Shown here piece by piece: positions 27,468-35,899 of a DNA stretch of 64,000 nucleotides; position 1 is the first letter of the stretch; each line of letters begins with the position of its first letter. The stretch is from Salmonella enterica subsp. enterica serovar Typhimurium str. LT2 (GTDB lineage: Bacteria > Pseudomonadota > Gammaproteobacteria > Enterobacterales > Enterobacteriaceae), in assembly GCF_000006945.2 (NCBI RefSeq), contig NC_003197.2, forward strand, positions 868,001 through 932,000. The letters run 5' to 3'. Under the pieces are notes generated by a model. The model saw nothing but the letters and a program-made list of their open reading frames with translations, did not search any database and was not told where the DNA came from. The translations under genes and the position numbers were made by a program.

Positions 27468-28123
27468 AGGATTTTCATCCTTCTTTCAAGACGACGCAAA
27501 ATAAAGCTCAGCACCAGCGTAATGATCAAATAGAAGACGGCCACGGCGCTCCAGATTTCCAGGGCGCGAAAGTTACCGGCAATAATTTCCTGGCCCTGAC
27601 GGGTCAGCTCGGCTACGCCGATAACAATAAACAACGAGGTGTCTTTGATGCTAATGATCCACTGATTGCCCAGCGGCGGCAGCATACGGCGCAGAGCAAG
27701 CGGTAAAATAACATGGCGGATGGTTTCCCGGCGAGAAAGGCCCAGCGCCAGACCCGCTTCGCGAAAACCTTTGTGAATGGATAGTACTGCGCCGCGAGTA
27801 ATTTCCGCGATATAAGCGCCGGAGTTAATCATAATTGTCACGACCGCTGCGCTGAACGGATCAATACGCAAATCATTAAATGCCATCGGCAGGGCAAAGT
27901 AGATAAACATGACCTGGACAACGATGGGCGTGCCGCGAATAATTTCAATGAAAACCAGGGCGATGTGGTTGGCGAACCAGCCGCCAAACGTACGGGCAAA
28001 ACCTGCCGCCAGTCCAATAACCAGGCCGCCAGCCAGACCGAGGACCGAGATCCACAGGGTCATTTTAGCGCCCTCAAGCAAAAGCGGAATGGCGGGCCAG
28101 ATGGCGCTCCAGTCAAACTGCAT
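27464..28123 (-). CDS. glnP: GlnP, glutamine ABC importer permease
   Basis: 219 aa with about five membrane helices. The EAA loop (GFREAGLALGLSRRETIRHVILP) that contacts GlnQ is intact. It transports glutamine delivered by GlnH. The 143-bp gap to glnH holds a hairpin, consistent with less permease than binding protein. Confidence 0.96.
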   Translation of the reverse strand: MQFDWSAIWPAIPLLLEGAKMTLWISVLGLAGGLVIGLAAGFARTFGGWFANHIALVFIEIIRGTPIVVQVMFIYFALPMAFNDLRIDPFSAAVVTIMINSGAYIAEITRGAVLSIHKGFREAGLALGLSRRETIRHVILPLALRRMLPPLGNQWIISIKDTSLFIVIGVAELTRQGQEIIAGNFRALEIWSAVAVFYLIITLVLSFILRRLERRMKIL

Positions 28124-28216
28124 ATGTCGTTCCTGTTACCGTGGTGTAAATAGTCAAATGCTCTATCCGGCGCGGAAATGGCGGAAAGTGTCTTATCCGT
28201 CACGGAAAGAGCTGTA

Positions 28217-28245
28217 GGCCCGGTGAGCGTCCTCACTACCGGGCC
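28217..28245 (-). repeat. Intercistronic hairpin between glnH and glnP
   Basis: GGCCCG / CGGGCC plus an inner GTGAG / CTCAC stem form a long hairpin with a 3-base bulge, just after the glnH stop. Such elements often stabilise the upstream message and lower downstream expression. Confidence 0.6.
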
Positions 28246-28266
28246 ACAAGCCAACATCAGGTCGTT

Positions 28267-29013
28267 TTATTTAGGTTCTGTACCGAACCATTTTTTGTAG
28301 ATTTCGTTATAGGTGCCATTCTCACGCAGCGTTTTCAGCGCGCCGTTGACTTTCTCGCGCAGTTCATCGCTGCCTTTCGGGAAGGCAACTCCGTATTGCT
28401 GTGCTTCCAGCGATTCGCCTACCGCCTTGAACTGGCCGTTGCCTGCGGTTTTGATAAAGTACAGGATGTTCGGCGTATCGTGCAGAACGGCGTCTGCGCG
28501 GTTGGTGCCTAATTCCATGTACGCGTTATCAATGTTCGGGAACTGACGCAGGTCTTTGGTTTTGATATTCGCTTTCGCGTAATCCACCGACCCGGTTCCG
28601 CTCTTCACGGCAACGACTTTGCCATCGAGGTCTTTAACGCTTTTAATATCGTTATTGTTGGCTTTCACCATCACGAGCAGACCGCTTTTGTAATAGCCAT
28701 CGGAAAAGTCGATCGCTTTTTTACGCTCGTCCGTAATCGTAATACCCGCCAGCGCCAGATCGATATTTTTGGTTTGTAATGCCGGAATAATGCCGCTGAA
28801 ATCCATCGGTTTCAGGGTGTAGTCCAGCTTCAGTTCTTTCGCGATAGCGTCCCACAGATCAACATCAAAACCGACGTATTTGTCGCCCTGTTTAAATTCA
28901 AACGGAACGAACGCCGTATCGGTTGCCACAACGAGTTTCTTATCCGCAGCGTGCGAAGACACCGCAAAAGCCAGGGTAAGTGCAGCCAGTGAAACTTTTA
29001 ATAGAGACTTCAT
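28267..29013 (-). CDS. glnH: GlnH, periplasmic glutamine-binding protein
   Basis: 248 aa. A signal peptide (KSLLKVSLAALTLAFAVSSHA) is followed by a type II periplasmic binding fold with family signature GFDVDLWDAIAKELKL. It binds glutamine and hands it to GlnPQ. The start at 29013 is chosen because it begins the signal peptide and has a GGAAATGCT sequence upstream; seven in-frame codons before it are not needed. Transcription is predicted from a sigma-54 promoter with two NtrC sites. Confidence 0.96.
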   Translation of the reverse strand: MKSLLKVSLAALTLAFAVSSHAADKKLVVATDTAFVPFEFKQGDKYVGFDVDLWDAIAKELKLDYTLKPMDFSGIIPALQTKNIDLALAGITITDERKKAIDFSDGYYKSGLLVMVKANNNDIKSVKDLDGKVVAVKSGTGSVDYAKANIKTKDLRQFPNIDNAYMELGTNRADAVLHDTPNILYFIKTAGNGQFKAVGESLEAQQYGVAFPKGSDELREKVNGALKTLRENGTYNEIYKKWFGTEPK

Positions 29014-29063
29014 AGCATTTCCTTTTCTATCCACGGGGCGATCCCCTGCGAGAACATGTAGCG

Positions 29064-29083
29064 TAATGAAAAAATCATGCCAA
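29064..29083 (-). promoter_or_regulatory. Sigma-54 promoter glnHp2
   Basis: The minus strand has TTGGCAT with the -24 GG at 29081-29080. Ten bases further the -12 dinucleotide is TC rather than GC. Its distance to the paired NtrC sites matches the E. coli glnHp2 layout. Confidence 0.7.
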
Positions 29084-29155
29084 TTATGTAACTCATTGTT
29101 TTAACAGAAGCGTGAAACATTCCTGTGCACAATAAGTCGGGCAAAACCAGTATGC

Positions 29156-29185
29156 CGCACCGTTTTGGGGCACTGATTTAGTGCA
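29156..29185 (-). promoter_or_regulatory. Two overlapping NtrC sites of glnHp2
   Basis: Minus-strand TGCCCCAAAACGGTGCG (29156-29172) and TGCACTAAATCAGTGCC (29169-29185) both resemble the NtrC consensus TGCACTAAAATGGTGCA. Their centres are 13 bp apart, about 109 and 122 bp before the predicted start, as known for E. coli glnHp2. Confidence 0.8.
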
Positions 29186-29380
29186 TGAATAACAAAGTAG
29201 AGATACAGGGTCTATTTAGCGTAAAAATCGTTGTTAAAACAATCTTTAATTAACGATTGTGTGATGTAATTATTACAAATAATTCACTTTTGTCGGAGGG
29301 GAGTACAAGACGTGTGCACTATTTAAGTGCAAAACCCCTGTGCCAGGCAGGGGTATAGGGATGACTTATATACCTGTGTA

Positions 29381-29471
29381 CATCAAGTTGCAGGTGCGTT
29401 CGCTTCAGTGACCGACGGAAGTCAGGCTTCTGCGGATTCGCTGCGTTTGTACCTTCCTGCAACTCGAAGTA
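29381..29471. repeat. Inverted-repeat intergenic element downstream of dps
   Basis: CATCAAGTTGCAGG at the left and CCTGCAACTCGAAG at the right form a 12 of 14 inverted repeat around ~65 bp of mixed sequence. It resembles the short palindromic repeats (TTGCAGG...CCTGCAACTCGAAGTA) scattered in enterobacterial intergenic regions. It begins 18 bp after the dps stop. It has no coding capacity. Confidence 0.6.
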
Positions 29472-29489
29472 TTCAGGGTAGAGATAGAT

Positions 29490-29993
29490 TTATTCGATGT
29501 TGGATTCGATAAACCACAGGAATTTATCGAGGTCGCGTGATGCGGCGGTAAAGATATCGGCAGTGTCTTCATCTTTGGCTTCACCAATAGCTTTGCGAAC
29601 ATCATTAGCGACAACAGCGTAGCGATCGGCCAGTTCTTTTAAGTGATCCTGCACGTTATGGATGTCGAGCGGATAGCTTTTCAGTGGAGTTTTGCTGTTG
29701 ATAACTTGCGTGGTGCCTAACGCCACACCGCCAAGCTGTACGGCGCGCTCGGCCATAGTATCCAGATGATCGGTCAGTGCGGTACGGAAGCCATCCAGCA
29801 TCTCATGAACGGCAATAAAGTTAGCACCGCGCATGTTCCAGTGGGCCTGTTTCGTGATCAGCGACAGGTCAATGAACTGGATCACCTGACGATTAAGCAA
29901 CTCAACCGTCGCTTTTTTATCGCTCTCTGATACATCGTTACGGGTATAAAGCAGATTAGACGCTTTTGTTTTTACCAGTTTAGCGGTACTCAT
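29490..29993 (-). CDS. dps: Dps, DNA-binding ferritin-like protein
   Basis: 167 aa. It forms a dodecamer that coats DNA in starved cells and oxidises iron with peroxide. The ferroxidase residues lie in KQAHWNMRG (His) and [23 protein letters not shown] (Asp and Glu). The Lys-rich N-terminus ([19 protein letters not shown]) binds DNA. Ribosome site AGAGGATATGAG precedes the ATG. Family knowledge: OxyR/IHF in growth and sigma-S in stationary phase. Confidence 0.97.
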
Positions 29994-30295
29994 AATCTCA
30001 TATCCTCTTGATGTTTGTGTCCCAGGTAATTAACGAAAATAAGTATAGCACCGGTTTTTAACTTTGCTTTTTTGAATTTACCTATCACTTTAATAGTACA
30101 GACAAGATTTAATATTTATTTTGATTAAAAATCAATTGGTTAGACGAGTTTGCTGTTTGGTGGGTAATAATTCTCATTTTAATGTAAAAAATGAGAAAAA
30201 ATATGACAAAAAATGACGAAGTAATAGCGCAATAATAAAAGGTGAATAACGAGGTGATATTCTGCATGATTATGCACATCATGCAGAATAAGAAA
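29994..30295. promoter_or_regulatory. dps upstream region with a 13-bp perfect inverted repeat
   Basis: This 302-bp gap is very AT-rich and should hold the dps promoter; I cannot assign boxes firmly. At 30258-30290 there is a perfect inverted repeat (TATTCTGCATGAT / ATCATGCAGAATA, 7-base loop) 6 bp after the rhtA stop. No T-run follows on either strand, so it may be a weak rhtA terminator or a protein-binding site. Confidence 0.5.
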
Positions 30296-31183
30296 CTATT
30301 TTACGTCAACTTGTTTAATTTGCGGTTCGCGTCGAATCGTTAGGGTAGAACCCATTGAGGCGGCAATGATGGCGCACAGGGCCAGGATTTGTATGCCCGT
30401 AAGCGTTTCGCCCAGAAAAATCATCCCGGAAACGGCGGCCAGCGCGGGTTCCATGCTCATCAGCGTACCGAAGGTGCGGGTTGGCAGGCGCGTCAGCGCA
30501 ATCATTTCCAGTGAATAAGGCAGCGCCGTAGAAAGCACAGCGACCGCTAACCCTAAGGGAAGAATCGACCAGTGCCATAGCGCGTCGCCAGCCTGAACTG
30601 CGCCAATCGGCACGAAAATGATGGCGGCAATCAGCGAGCCTACCGCCACCGTGGCCGGACCATGTTCCGCGCCTGCTCGCTGGCCGGTAAGAATATAGAC
30701 AGCCCAACAGGCGCCAGCGCCGAGCGCCAACGCGGCCCCGGTAAGATCGACGTGAGACATATCTTGTCCTAATGGCAGCAGGAACCAGAGCCCAAGCACA
30801 GCCAGTACGACCCAAATAAAATCTACCGGCCGCCGGGATGAAAACAGCGCGACCGCCAGAGGACCGGTAAATTCCAGCGCGACCGCAATACCCAACGGCA
30901 CCGTCTGAATCGACAGATAGAATAGATAGTTCATCCCGCCCAGCGACAGACCATAAAACAATAAAGGCAGCCGCTGCTCTTTGGCAAAACGCAAACGCCA
31001 GGGTTTGAAAAAGGCGATAAGGATAAGCGTTCCCAACGCCAGACGAAGCGCCGTTACGCCCGGCGCGCCGACAAGAGGAAATAACGATTTCGCCAGTGAA
31101 GCGCCACTCTGAATAGAGGACATGGCAATGAGCAAAACCAAAATGGGCAACCAGACTGGTAGTTTACGTGTTGACCCCGGCAT
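30296..31183 (-). CDS. rhtA: RhtA, threonine/homoserine exporter
   Basis: 295 aa. An EamA/DMT-family transporter with ten membrane helices in two repeats. It exports threonine, homoserine and other amino acids. The start MPGSTRKLPVWLP at 31183 gives the usual length and follows a GGAGAAAGG box; an in-frame ATG five codons earlier is weaker. Confidence 0.94.
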   Translation of the reverse strand: MPGSTRKLPVWLPILVLLIAMSSIQSGASLAKSLFPLVGAPGVTALRLALGTLILIAFFKPWRLRFAKEQRLPLLFYGLSLGGMNYLFYLSIQTVPLGIAVALEFTGPLAVALFSSRRPVDFIWVVLAVLGLWFLLPLGQDMSHVDLTGAALALGAGACWAVYILTGQRAGAEHGPATVAVGSLIAAIIFVPIGAVQAGDALWHWSILPLGLAVAVLSTALPYSLEMIALTRLPTRTFGTLMSMEPALAAVSGMIFLGETLTGIQILALCAIIAASMGSTLTIRREPQIKQVDVK

Positions 31184-31536
31184 CCTTTCTCCTGTCAAAA
31201 AATGTCAGTACGAGTAAAGGTGGCAGTGTAATGGAAATTCCCCGCGGCGGTTGAGGGTTCGTTGAAAAAAAATTTCCAGGATTCCATAAAATGAACTTAA
31301 ATTGATGGATAAATAGACTGTTAGTTTAGGAATAATCTGGATGAATGTATCGCGCCGCACGCGCATTATTGGTGCAATAAGCCGGAAAAGTGATGTTAAT
31401 TGAATAAGATAGCGCGATATGGAAACGTTCTGTTACATGAAAGGCGCCCTTAGACACCGTGAATCGCAAAGAGTTTCCCATTAATTTTTGATATATTTAA
31501 AACTTAGGACTTACTTGAAGCACATTTGAGGTGGTT
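31184..31536. promoter_or_regulatory. rhtA/ompX divergent intergenic region
   Basis: 353 bp without a credible gene. It should hold the divergent promoters of rhtA and ompX. The ompX end has the ribosome site GAGGTGGTT directly before ATG; in E. coli this leader is a target of the sRNA CyaR. I see no clear further element. Confidence 0.5.
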
Positions 31537-32052
31537 ATGAAAAAAATTGCATGTCTTTCAGCACTGGCCGCTGTTCTGGCTTTTTCCGCAGGTACTGCAG
31601 TAGCTGCTACTTCTACCGTTACCGGTGGTTACGCTCAGAGCGACGCGCAGGGCGTAGCGAATAAAATGAGCGGTTTCAACCTGAAGTATCGTTACGAGCA
31701 GGACGACAACCCGCTGGGCGTAATCGGTTCCTTCACCTACACCGAAAAAGATCGTACTAACGGTGCGGGCGATTACAACAAAGGTCAGTACTACGGCATC
31801 ACTGCCGGCCCGGCTTACCGTCTGAACGATTGGGCAAGCATCTACGGTGTAGTCGGTGTGGGTTACGGTAAATTCCAGACGACCGATTACCCAACCTACA
31901 AACATGACACCAGCGATTATGGCTTCTCCTATGGCGCTGGTCTGCAATTCAACCCGATGGAAAATGTTGCTCTGGACTTCTCTTACGAGCAGAGCCGTAT
32001 TCGTAGCGTTGACGTTGGCACCTGGATTGCTGGCGTAGGTTACCGCTTCTAA
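31537..32052 (+). CDS. ompX: OmpX, small eight-stranded outer membrane protein
   Basis: 171 aa. A signal peptide (KKIACLSALAAVLAFSAGTAVA) precedes a beta-barrel of eight strands of alternating aromatic residues, ending with the terminal Phe (WIAGVGYRF) needed for BAM insertion. It belongs to the Ail/Lom/OmpX family. The start at 31537 is used because GAGGTGGTT lies at the right spacing; an in-frame start two codons earlier overlaps that box. Confidence 0.97.
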   Translation: MKKIACLSALAAVLAFSAGTAVAATSTVTGGYAQSDAQGVANKMSGFNLKYRYEQDDNPLGVIGSFTYTEKDRTNGAGDYNKGQYYGITAGPAYRLNDWASIYGVVGVGYGKFQTTDYPTYKHDTSDYGFSYGAGLQFNPMENVALDFSYEQSRIRSVDVGTWIAGVGYRF

Positions 32053-32071
32053 TCACGTCGGTGAAAATGAA

Positions 32072-32100
32072 AAATCCGCCTTTCGGGGCGGATTTTTTTT
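32072..32100. terminator. Bidirectional terminator between ompX and opgE
   Basis: A stem AAATCCGCC / GGCGGATTT with a 6-base loop, followed by eight T on the plus strand. The minus strand also ends in a T-rich stretch, so it can serve convergent opgE. Confidence 0.92.
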
Positions 32101-32114
32101 GCCTGAAACGTGCA

Positions 32115-33695
32115 TTATTTTAGTGAAAAAATATCGCTGCCCAGATGGTTATAGTCCACTTTCTGTAATTTGAAATTGGTGATATAAACGGGCCCGGCTT
32201 TCTGTTCCGAAATAAATCGATAGCGATTTTTGATCTCTTTAGCGCTAATTCCTGTCCATTGCGAGAAAAAACTCAGGAAATCGTTCGCGGAACGGCGAGC
32301 TTTAATGATCCGATGCGCTTTACTGTCGCTGGATAGCACCATAAACGGCACCTGGAAGTTTTGCTGGAATTTGTCGTCATGCGCCAGGTACTGTACCGCT
32401 TTGCCGCGCTCTTTAAACGCCAGCCCGTGATCGGAGAAATAGACGAGCGAAAAACTGTCGCCGCTATGACGAAGCTGAGTATAGAGCTGACGGAGCAAAT
32501 CGTCGGTTTGCGTCATGGTGTATAAATAACAAGACGTCTCTTTCGACTGGACAAACGTCGCGTATTTTCCCTGAGTACGGTCGCAGGCCTGGGGATGCGA
32601 CCCCATTAAATGCAACACAATCAACTGCGGTTGCGTGCGTTCTGTCGCCAATACCTGCGCCGTCATGGTTAACAGCGCTTCGTCGCGAGTATTTTTATCC
32701 GCTTCAAAATCGCCGTTTTTCAGGAAATGCGCTTCATCGGCGCGTTTGGCGATACTGGCGATGGCCGTGTCGTATTCGCCGATTTGCCCCTGATTGGAAA
32801 ACCACCATGTCTGAAAACCGGCGCGGTTAGCCAGCGTGACGAAATTATCCTGATACTGTGGTTTGTTATCCACCACGCGATTGAGCGTTAAACCGAGCGA
32901 TTTTTGCGTTGAGCCGCTGGCGGCGATGTAATCCATAAAGAAGTCGCCATTCACATGGCTGGCGAAGGGGGTATTATCCCAGTGGCCGCCGAAAGCGCCC
33001 ATGGCATCCCGTCGCGCGCTTTCACCAATCACCACGACATAGATGTGATATCTGGGTTTCACCGCAGTAACCGTCCAGCTATCTTTTATGCCGGATAGCT
33101 GCGCCATACGGTGCTGCTCTTCAATGACTTCGTTGTTATTGACGATAACGTCTTTGGCGAAGCGAAAAACCGGATAGCCGGTATCAATAACCTTAAAAAC
33201 GCCGCCCCACGCCAGATTTTGTACCGGCGCGACGAAAAATGCCGCGACGCTAATCAGCAGGCACAGGCTGTCGAGGCTATTCCAGCGCGGCCTGGCCTCT
33301 TCTTTTCGGCGGCGAAGCGCAATAATACCCAGCGCAAAAATAAAAAGTCCGGTCAGGTAGCTATACCACGGGAAGATGGTCAGGATTTCGCTCGACTCTT
33401 CCATATTGGTGGAGTGCAGCGCCAGCAGCGTATTAAAGTTCGGCGCGCCGTAAGCCTGGCCAAAGGGAAAATAGCAAGCGGCTACCAGCGAACAGATGCC
33501 GAGCAGCGCTTTTTGTCCGCGGGGCAGGTAGCGCCAGAGCAACAGCAACAGGCAGGTAAACGCCGCGGTATAAAGCAGGCTAAAGGGGTAGCCGAGCGCG
33601 AGGTTAATCAGCAGCGACTGTAAAAAGTAGAGGCCCGCCCACGGGCTTACAGCCCGACGACGGGCCAGAAGTGAATCGATAAGGGTTGAATTCAT
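32115..33695 (-). CDS. opgE: OpgE (YbiP), phosphoethanolamine transferase
   Basis: 526 aa. Five N-terminal membrane helices precede a periplasmic sulfatase-fold domain from about residue 215. Catalytic features are VVVIGESARRDAMGAFG (metal and the start of the site), SGSTQKSLGLTLNR (nucleophilic Thr/Ser region), LHLMGSHPQAC and YFSDHGLAF. The family adds phosphoethanolamine to envelope glycans; the E. coli protein has been assigned to osmoregulated periplasmic glucans. mntS lies upstream on the same strand with its own terminator. Confidence 0.93.
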   Translation of the reverse strand: MNSTLIDSLLARRRAVSPWAGLYFLQSLLINLALGYPFSLLYTAAFTCLLLLLWRYLPRGQKALLGICSLVAACYFPFGQAYGAPNFNTLLALHSTNMEESSEILTIFPWYSYLTGLFIFALGIIALRRRKEEARPRWNSLDSLCLLISVAAFFVAPVQNLAWGGVFKVIDTGYPVFRFAKDVIVNNNEVIEEQHRMAQLSGIKDSWTVTAVKPRYHIYVVVIGESARRDAMGAFGGHWDNTPFASHVNGDFFMDYIAASGSTQKSLGLTLNRVVDNKPQYQDNFVTLANRAGFQTWWFSNQGQIGEYDTAIASIAKRADEAHFLKNGDFEADKNTRDEALLTMTAQVLATERTQPQLIVLHLMGSHPQACDRTQGKYATFVQSKETSCYLYTMTQTDDLLRQLYTQLRHSGDSFSLVYFSDHGLAFKERGKAVQYLAHDDKFQQNFQVPFMVLSSDSKAHRIIKARRSANDFLSFFSQWTGISAKEIKNRYRFISEQKAGPVYITNFKLQKVDYNHLGSDIFSLK

Positions 33696-33889
33696 ATGCC
33701 ACTATTGCAAAAACGCCATGTGCTAACCCTGGCGCGAAGGGTCATTACCTGCCTGATTATGCGTAAAAAAGGTATTGGGTTCGCAACGGCGAGTCGCAAA
33801 ATATTCAGGGCTGCCAGAAGATAGAGCGTGCGGGTAAGAAGGTCAACCGCCGGAAAGAAAATGTTTTGCGAAGAGAATAGCAAAACCAC

Positions 33890-33919
33890 AAAAAAACAGG
33901 GGAAATGGGCGCCATTTCC
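33890..33919 (-). terminator. Terminator of mntS
   Basis: An 8-bp stem GGAAATGG / CCATTTCC with a 3-base loop lies about 40 bp after the mntS stop. On the minus strand it is followed by TGTTTTTTTG. Confidence 0.8.
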
Positions 33920-33959
33920 GTTGAGGATGCAAAATAAAGCGGCGTACCGCACCGCCGCG

Positions 33960-34088
33960 TTATTTCGTGGAAGGGTTATCCTGCTCCGGTTTGCCGTTGA
34001 TCATATCGCACAACATAGAGAGCAGCATTAACCGGACTTTAAAGGGAGAGTGACTGAACACGCGTATACACCTCTTAAATTCGTTCAT
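33960..34088 (-). CDS. mntS: MntS, small manganese homeostasis protein
   Basis: 42 aa, found by translating the minus strand by eye: MNEFKRCIRVFSHSPFKV, then RLMLLSMLCDMI and NGKPEQDNPSTK. It closely matches E. coli MntS, which raises available manganese by inhibiting the exporter MntP. A strong AGGAGG box lies 7 bases before the ATG. An MntR-type palindrome lies 60 bp upstream and a terminator follows. The basic amphipathic N-terminal half could associate with the membrane. Confidence 0.92.
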   Translation of the reverse strand: MNEFKRCIRVFSHSPFKVRLMLLSMLCDMINGKPEQDNPSTK

Positions 34089-34147
34089 ATAAACCTCCTG
34101 ATGTTTCTATCCCATCGATCCGTGAGGGATGTCTGCATTACATACAG

Positions 34148-34168
34148 ATATAGCACAGGCTATGTTTT
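34148..34168. promoter_or_regulatory. MntR box between mntS and mntR
   Basis: ATATAGCACAGGCTATGTTTT has the inverted halves ATAGC / GCTAT of the MntR consensus (AACATAGC-N-GCTATGTT type). MntR with manganese would repress mntS here and may also affect divergent mntR. Confidence 0.8.
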
Positions 34169-34273
34169 ATAGCTATTGCTAAAACGTTAATTTTTTGTGC
34201 CCAGACAACTCTGGTTTACAATGAGCGCTCTGTCAGCTGACGCGTTAACGCGTCACAGAAACGAGGAAGCAAA

Positions 34274-34747
34274 ATGGGTCGTCGCGCAGGTACGCCAACA
34301 ACAAAAAAAGTGACGCAATTGGTGAACGTAGAAGAACACGTTGAAGGATTTCGTCAGGTCAGAGAGGCGCATCGCCGTGAGTTGATAGACGACTACGTTG
34401 AGCTGATTTCCGATTTAATTATTGAGGTAGGGGAAGCGCGTCAGGTGGATATGGCGGCGCGGCTCGGCGTCTCCCAGCCGACTGTGGCCAAAATGCTTAA
34501 GCGCCTGGCATCGTTAGGATTTATTCAAATGATCCCCTGGCGCGGCGTTTTTCTGACGCCGGAAGGGGAGAAGCTGGCGCAGGAAAGCCGCGAGCGGCAC
34601 CAAATTGTCGAAAATTTTTTACTGGTATTAGGCGTAAGTCCGGAGATCGCGCGTCGTGATGCGGAAGGGATGGAACACCATGTCAGCCAGGAGACATTGG
34701 ATGCCTTTTTGGCCTTCACGCAACAGCATGGAACATCTGCAGAATGA
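34274..34747 (+). CDS. mntR: MntR, manganese-responsive regulator
   Basis: 157 aa of the DtxR/MntR family. A winged helix-turn-helix lies at residues ~45-95 (VDMAARLGVSQPTVAKMLKRLASLGFI). The dimerisation and metal-binding domain follows with Glu/His ligands (HQIVENFLLVLGV, EGMEHHV). It lacks the SH3-like third domain of DtxR. The stop overlaps the ybiR start (ATGA), so ybiR is translationally coupled. Confidence 0.95.
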   Translation: MGRRAGTPTTKKVTQLVNVEEHVEGFRQVREAHRRELIDDYVELISDLIIEVGEARQVDMAARLGVSQPTVAKMLKRLASLGFIQMIPWRGVFLTPEGEKLAQESRERHQIVENFLLVLGVSPEIARRDAEGMEHHVSQETLDAFLAFTQQHGTSAE

Positions 34748-35856
34748 GTCTGGCCTTTTTACGGGCGCTGCGGCGTGACCGTTTTTTTCAGTTGTTGATC
34801 ATTGTGGGGATGGCGTTAAGCCTGTTTGTTCCTTTTGCGCCCCGCGCCTGGCCTGGCGCGATTGACTGGCACACCATTATTACCCTCAGTGGGTTAATGT
34901 TGCTCACTAAAGGCGTTGAGCTGAGCGGCTATTTTGATGTGCTGGGACGCAAGATGACGCGCCGATTTCATACCGAGCGGCAACTGGCGATGTTCCTGGT
35001 GCTGGCTGCGGCGGCGCTGTCGACCTTTCTGACAAACGATGTCGCGCTGTTTATCGTTGTGCCGCTGACGATAACGTTAAAAAAACTGTGCGCGATTCCG
35101 GTCAACCGATTGATTATTTTTGAAGCGTTGGCGGTGAACGCCGGTTCGCTGCTGACGCCTGTCGGTAATCCGCAAAATATTCTGTTGTGGGGACGCTCCG
35201 GCTTAACCTTTGCTGAATTTAGCGGGCAAATGGCGCCGCTTGCCGTCATGATGATGCTGACGTTACTGCTCCTGTGCTGGTTTTGTTTTCCGGGTAGGGC
35301 GTTACAGTATCATACCGGTACGCGTTCGCCGCAGTGGCAGCCCCGTCTGGTGTGGAGTTGCCTGGCATTATATGTCGTTTTTCTTACCGCGCTGGAGCTC
35401 AGGCAAGAGTTATGGGGACTGGTGTTGGTGGCGGCTGGGTTTATTGTGCTGGCGCGCAGGGTGATAGTCAGCGTGGACTGGACGCTGCTGCTGGTATTTA
35501 TGGCGATGTTTATTGATGTCCATCTGCTAACGCAATTGCCGGCGTTGCAGGGCGTTTTCAACCAGGTTGGCGCACTGTCTCACCTGGGGCTTTGGCTAAC
35601 CGCTATCGGCCTGTCGCAGATTATCAGTAATGTGCCCAGTACCATTCTCCTGCTGAACTATGTACCGGCCTCGACGCTGCTGGCGTGGGCGGTGAATATC
35701 GGCGGGTTTGGTCTGCTGCCGGGGTCGCTGGCAAATCTTATTGCTTTACGGATGGCGAACGATCGCCGAATCTGGTGGCGATTTCATTTCTATTCGCTGC
35801 CGATGCTGGCATGGGCGGCGCTGGTGGGATATGGATTATTGCAACTGATGCCGTAA
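34744..35856 (+). CDS. ybiR: YbiR, ArsB/NhaD-superfamily anion transporter
   Basis: 370 aa with about ten to eleven membrane helices. Motifs such as LTNDVALFIVVPLT and NAGSLLTPVGNPQNILLW are typical of the ion-transporter superfamily (CitM/ArsB/DASS). The substrate is unknown. It overlaps mntR by 4 bp, hinting at a link to metal physiology, but no evidence shows it transports manganese. A strong terminator follows. Confidence 0.88.
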   Translation: MSLAFLRALRRDRFFQLLIIVGMALSLFVPFAPRAWPGAIDWHTIITLSGLMLLTKGVELSGYFDVLGRKMTRRFHTERQLAMFLVLAAAALSTFLTNDVALFIVVPLTITLKKLCAIPVNRLIIFEALAVNAGSLLTPVGNPQNILLWGRSGLTFAEFSGQMAPLAVMMMLTLLLLCWFCFPGRALQYHTGTRSPQWQPRLVWSCLALYVVFLTALELRQELWGLVLVAAGFIVLARRVIVSVDWTLLLVFMAMFIDVHLLTQLPALQGVFNQVGALSHLGLWLTAIGLSQIISNVPSTILLLNYVPASTLLAWAVNIGGFGLLPGSLANLIALRMANDRRIWWRFHFYSLPMLAWAALVGYGLLQLMP

Positions 35857-35858
35857 GA

Positions 35859-35885
35859 GAAGCCCGATAGTATCTATCGGGCTTC
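35859..35885. terminator. Bidirectional hairpin between ybiR and ldtB
   Basis: A 12-bp perfect stem GAAGCCCGATAG / CTATCGGGCTTC with a 3-base loop lies between the convergent stops. Confidence 0.8.
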
Positions 35886-35899
35886 GCAGGCAGAGTCTG

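Noticed and set aside
33692..33952. 86-codon minus-strand frame upstream of opgE
   Set aside because: It overlaps the mntS terminator, has no ribosome site and no recognisable family; it reads through the mntS 3' region.
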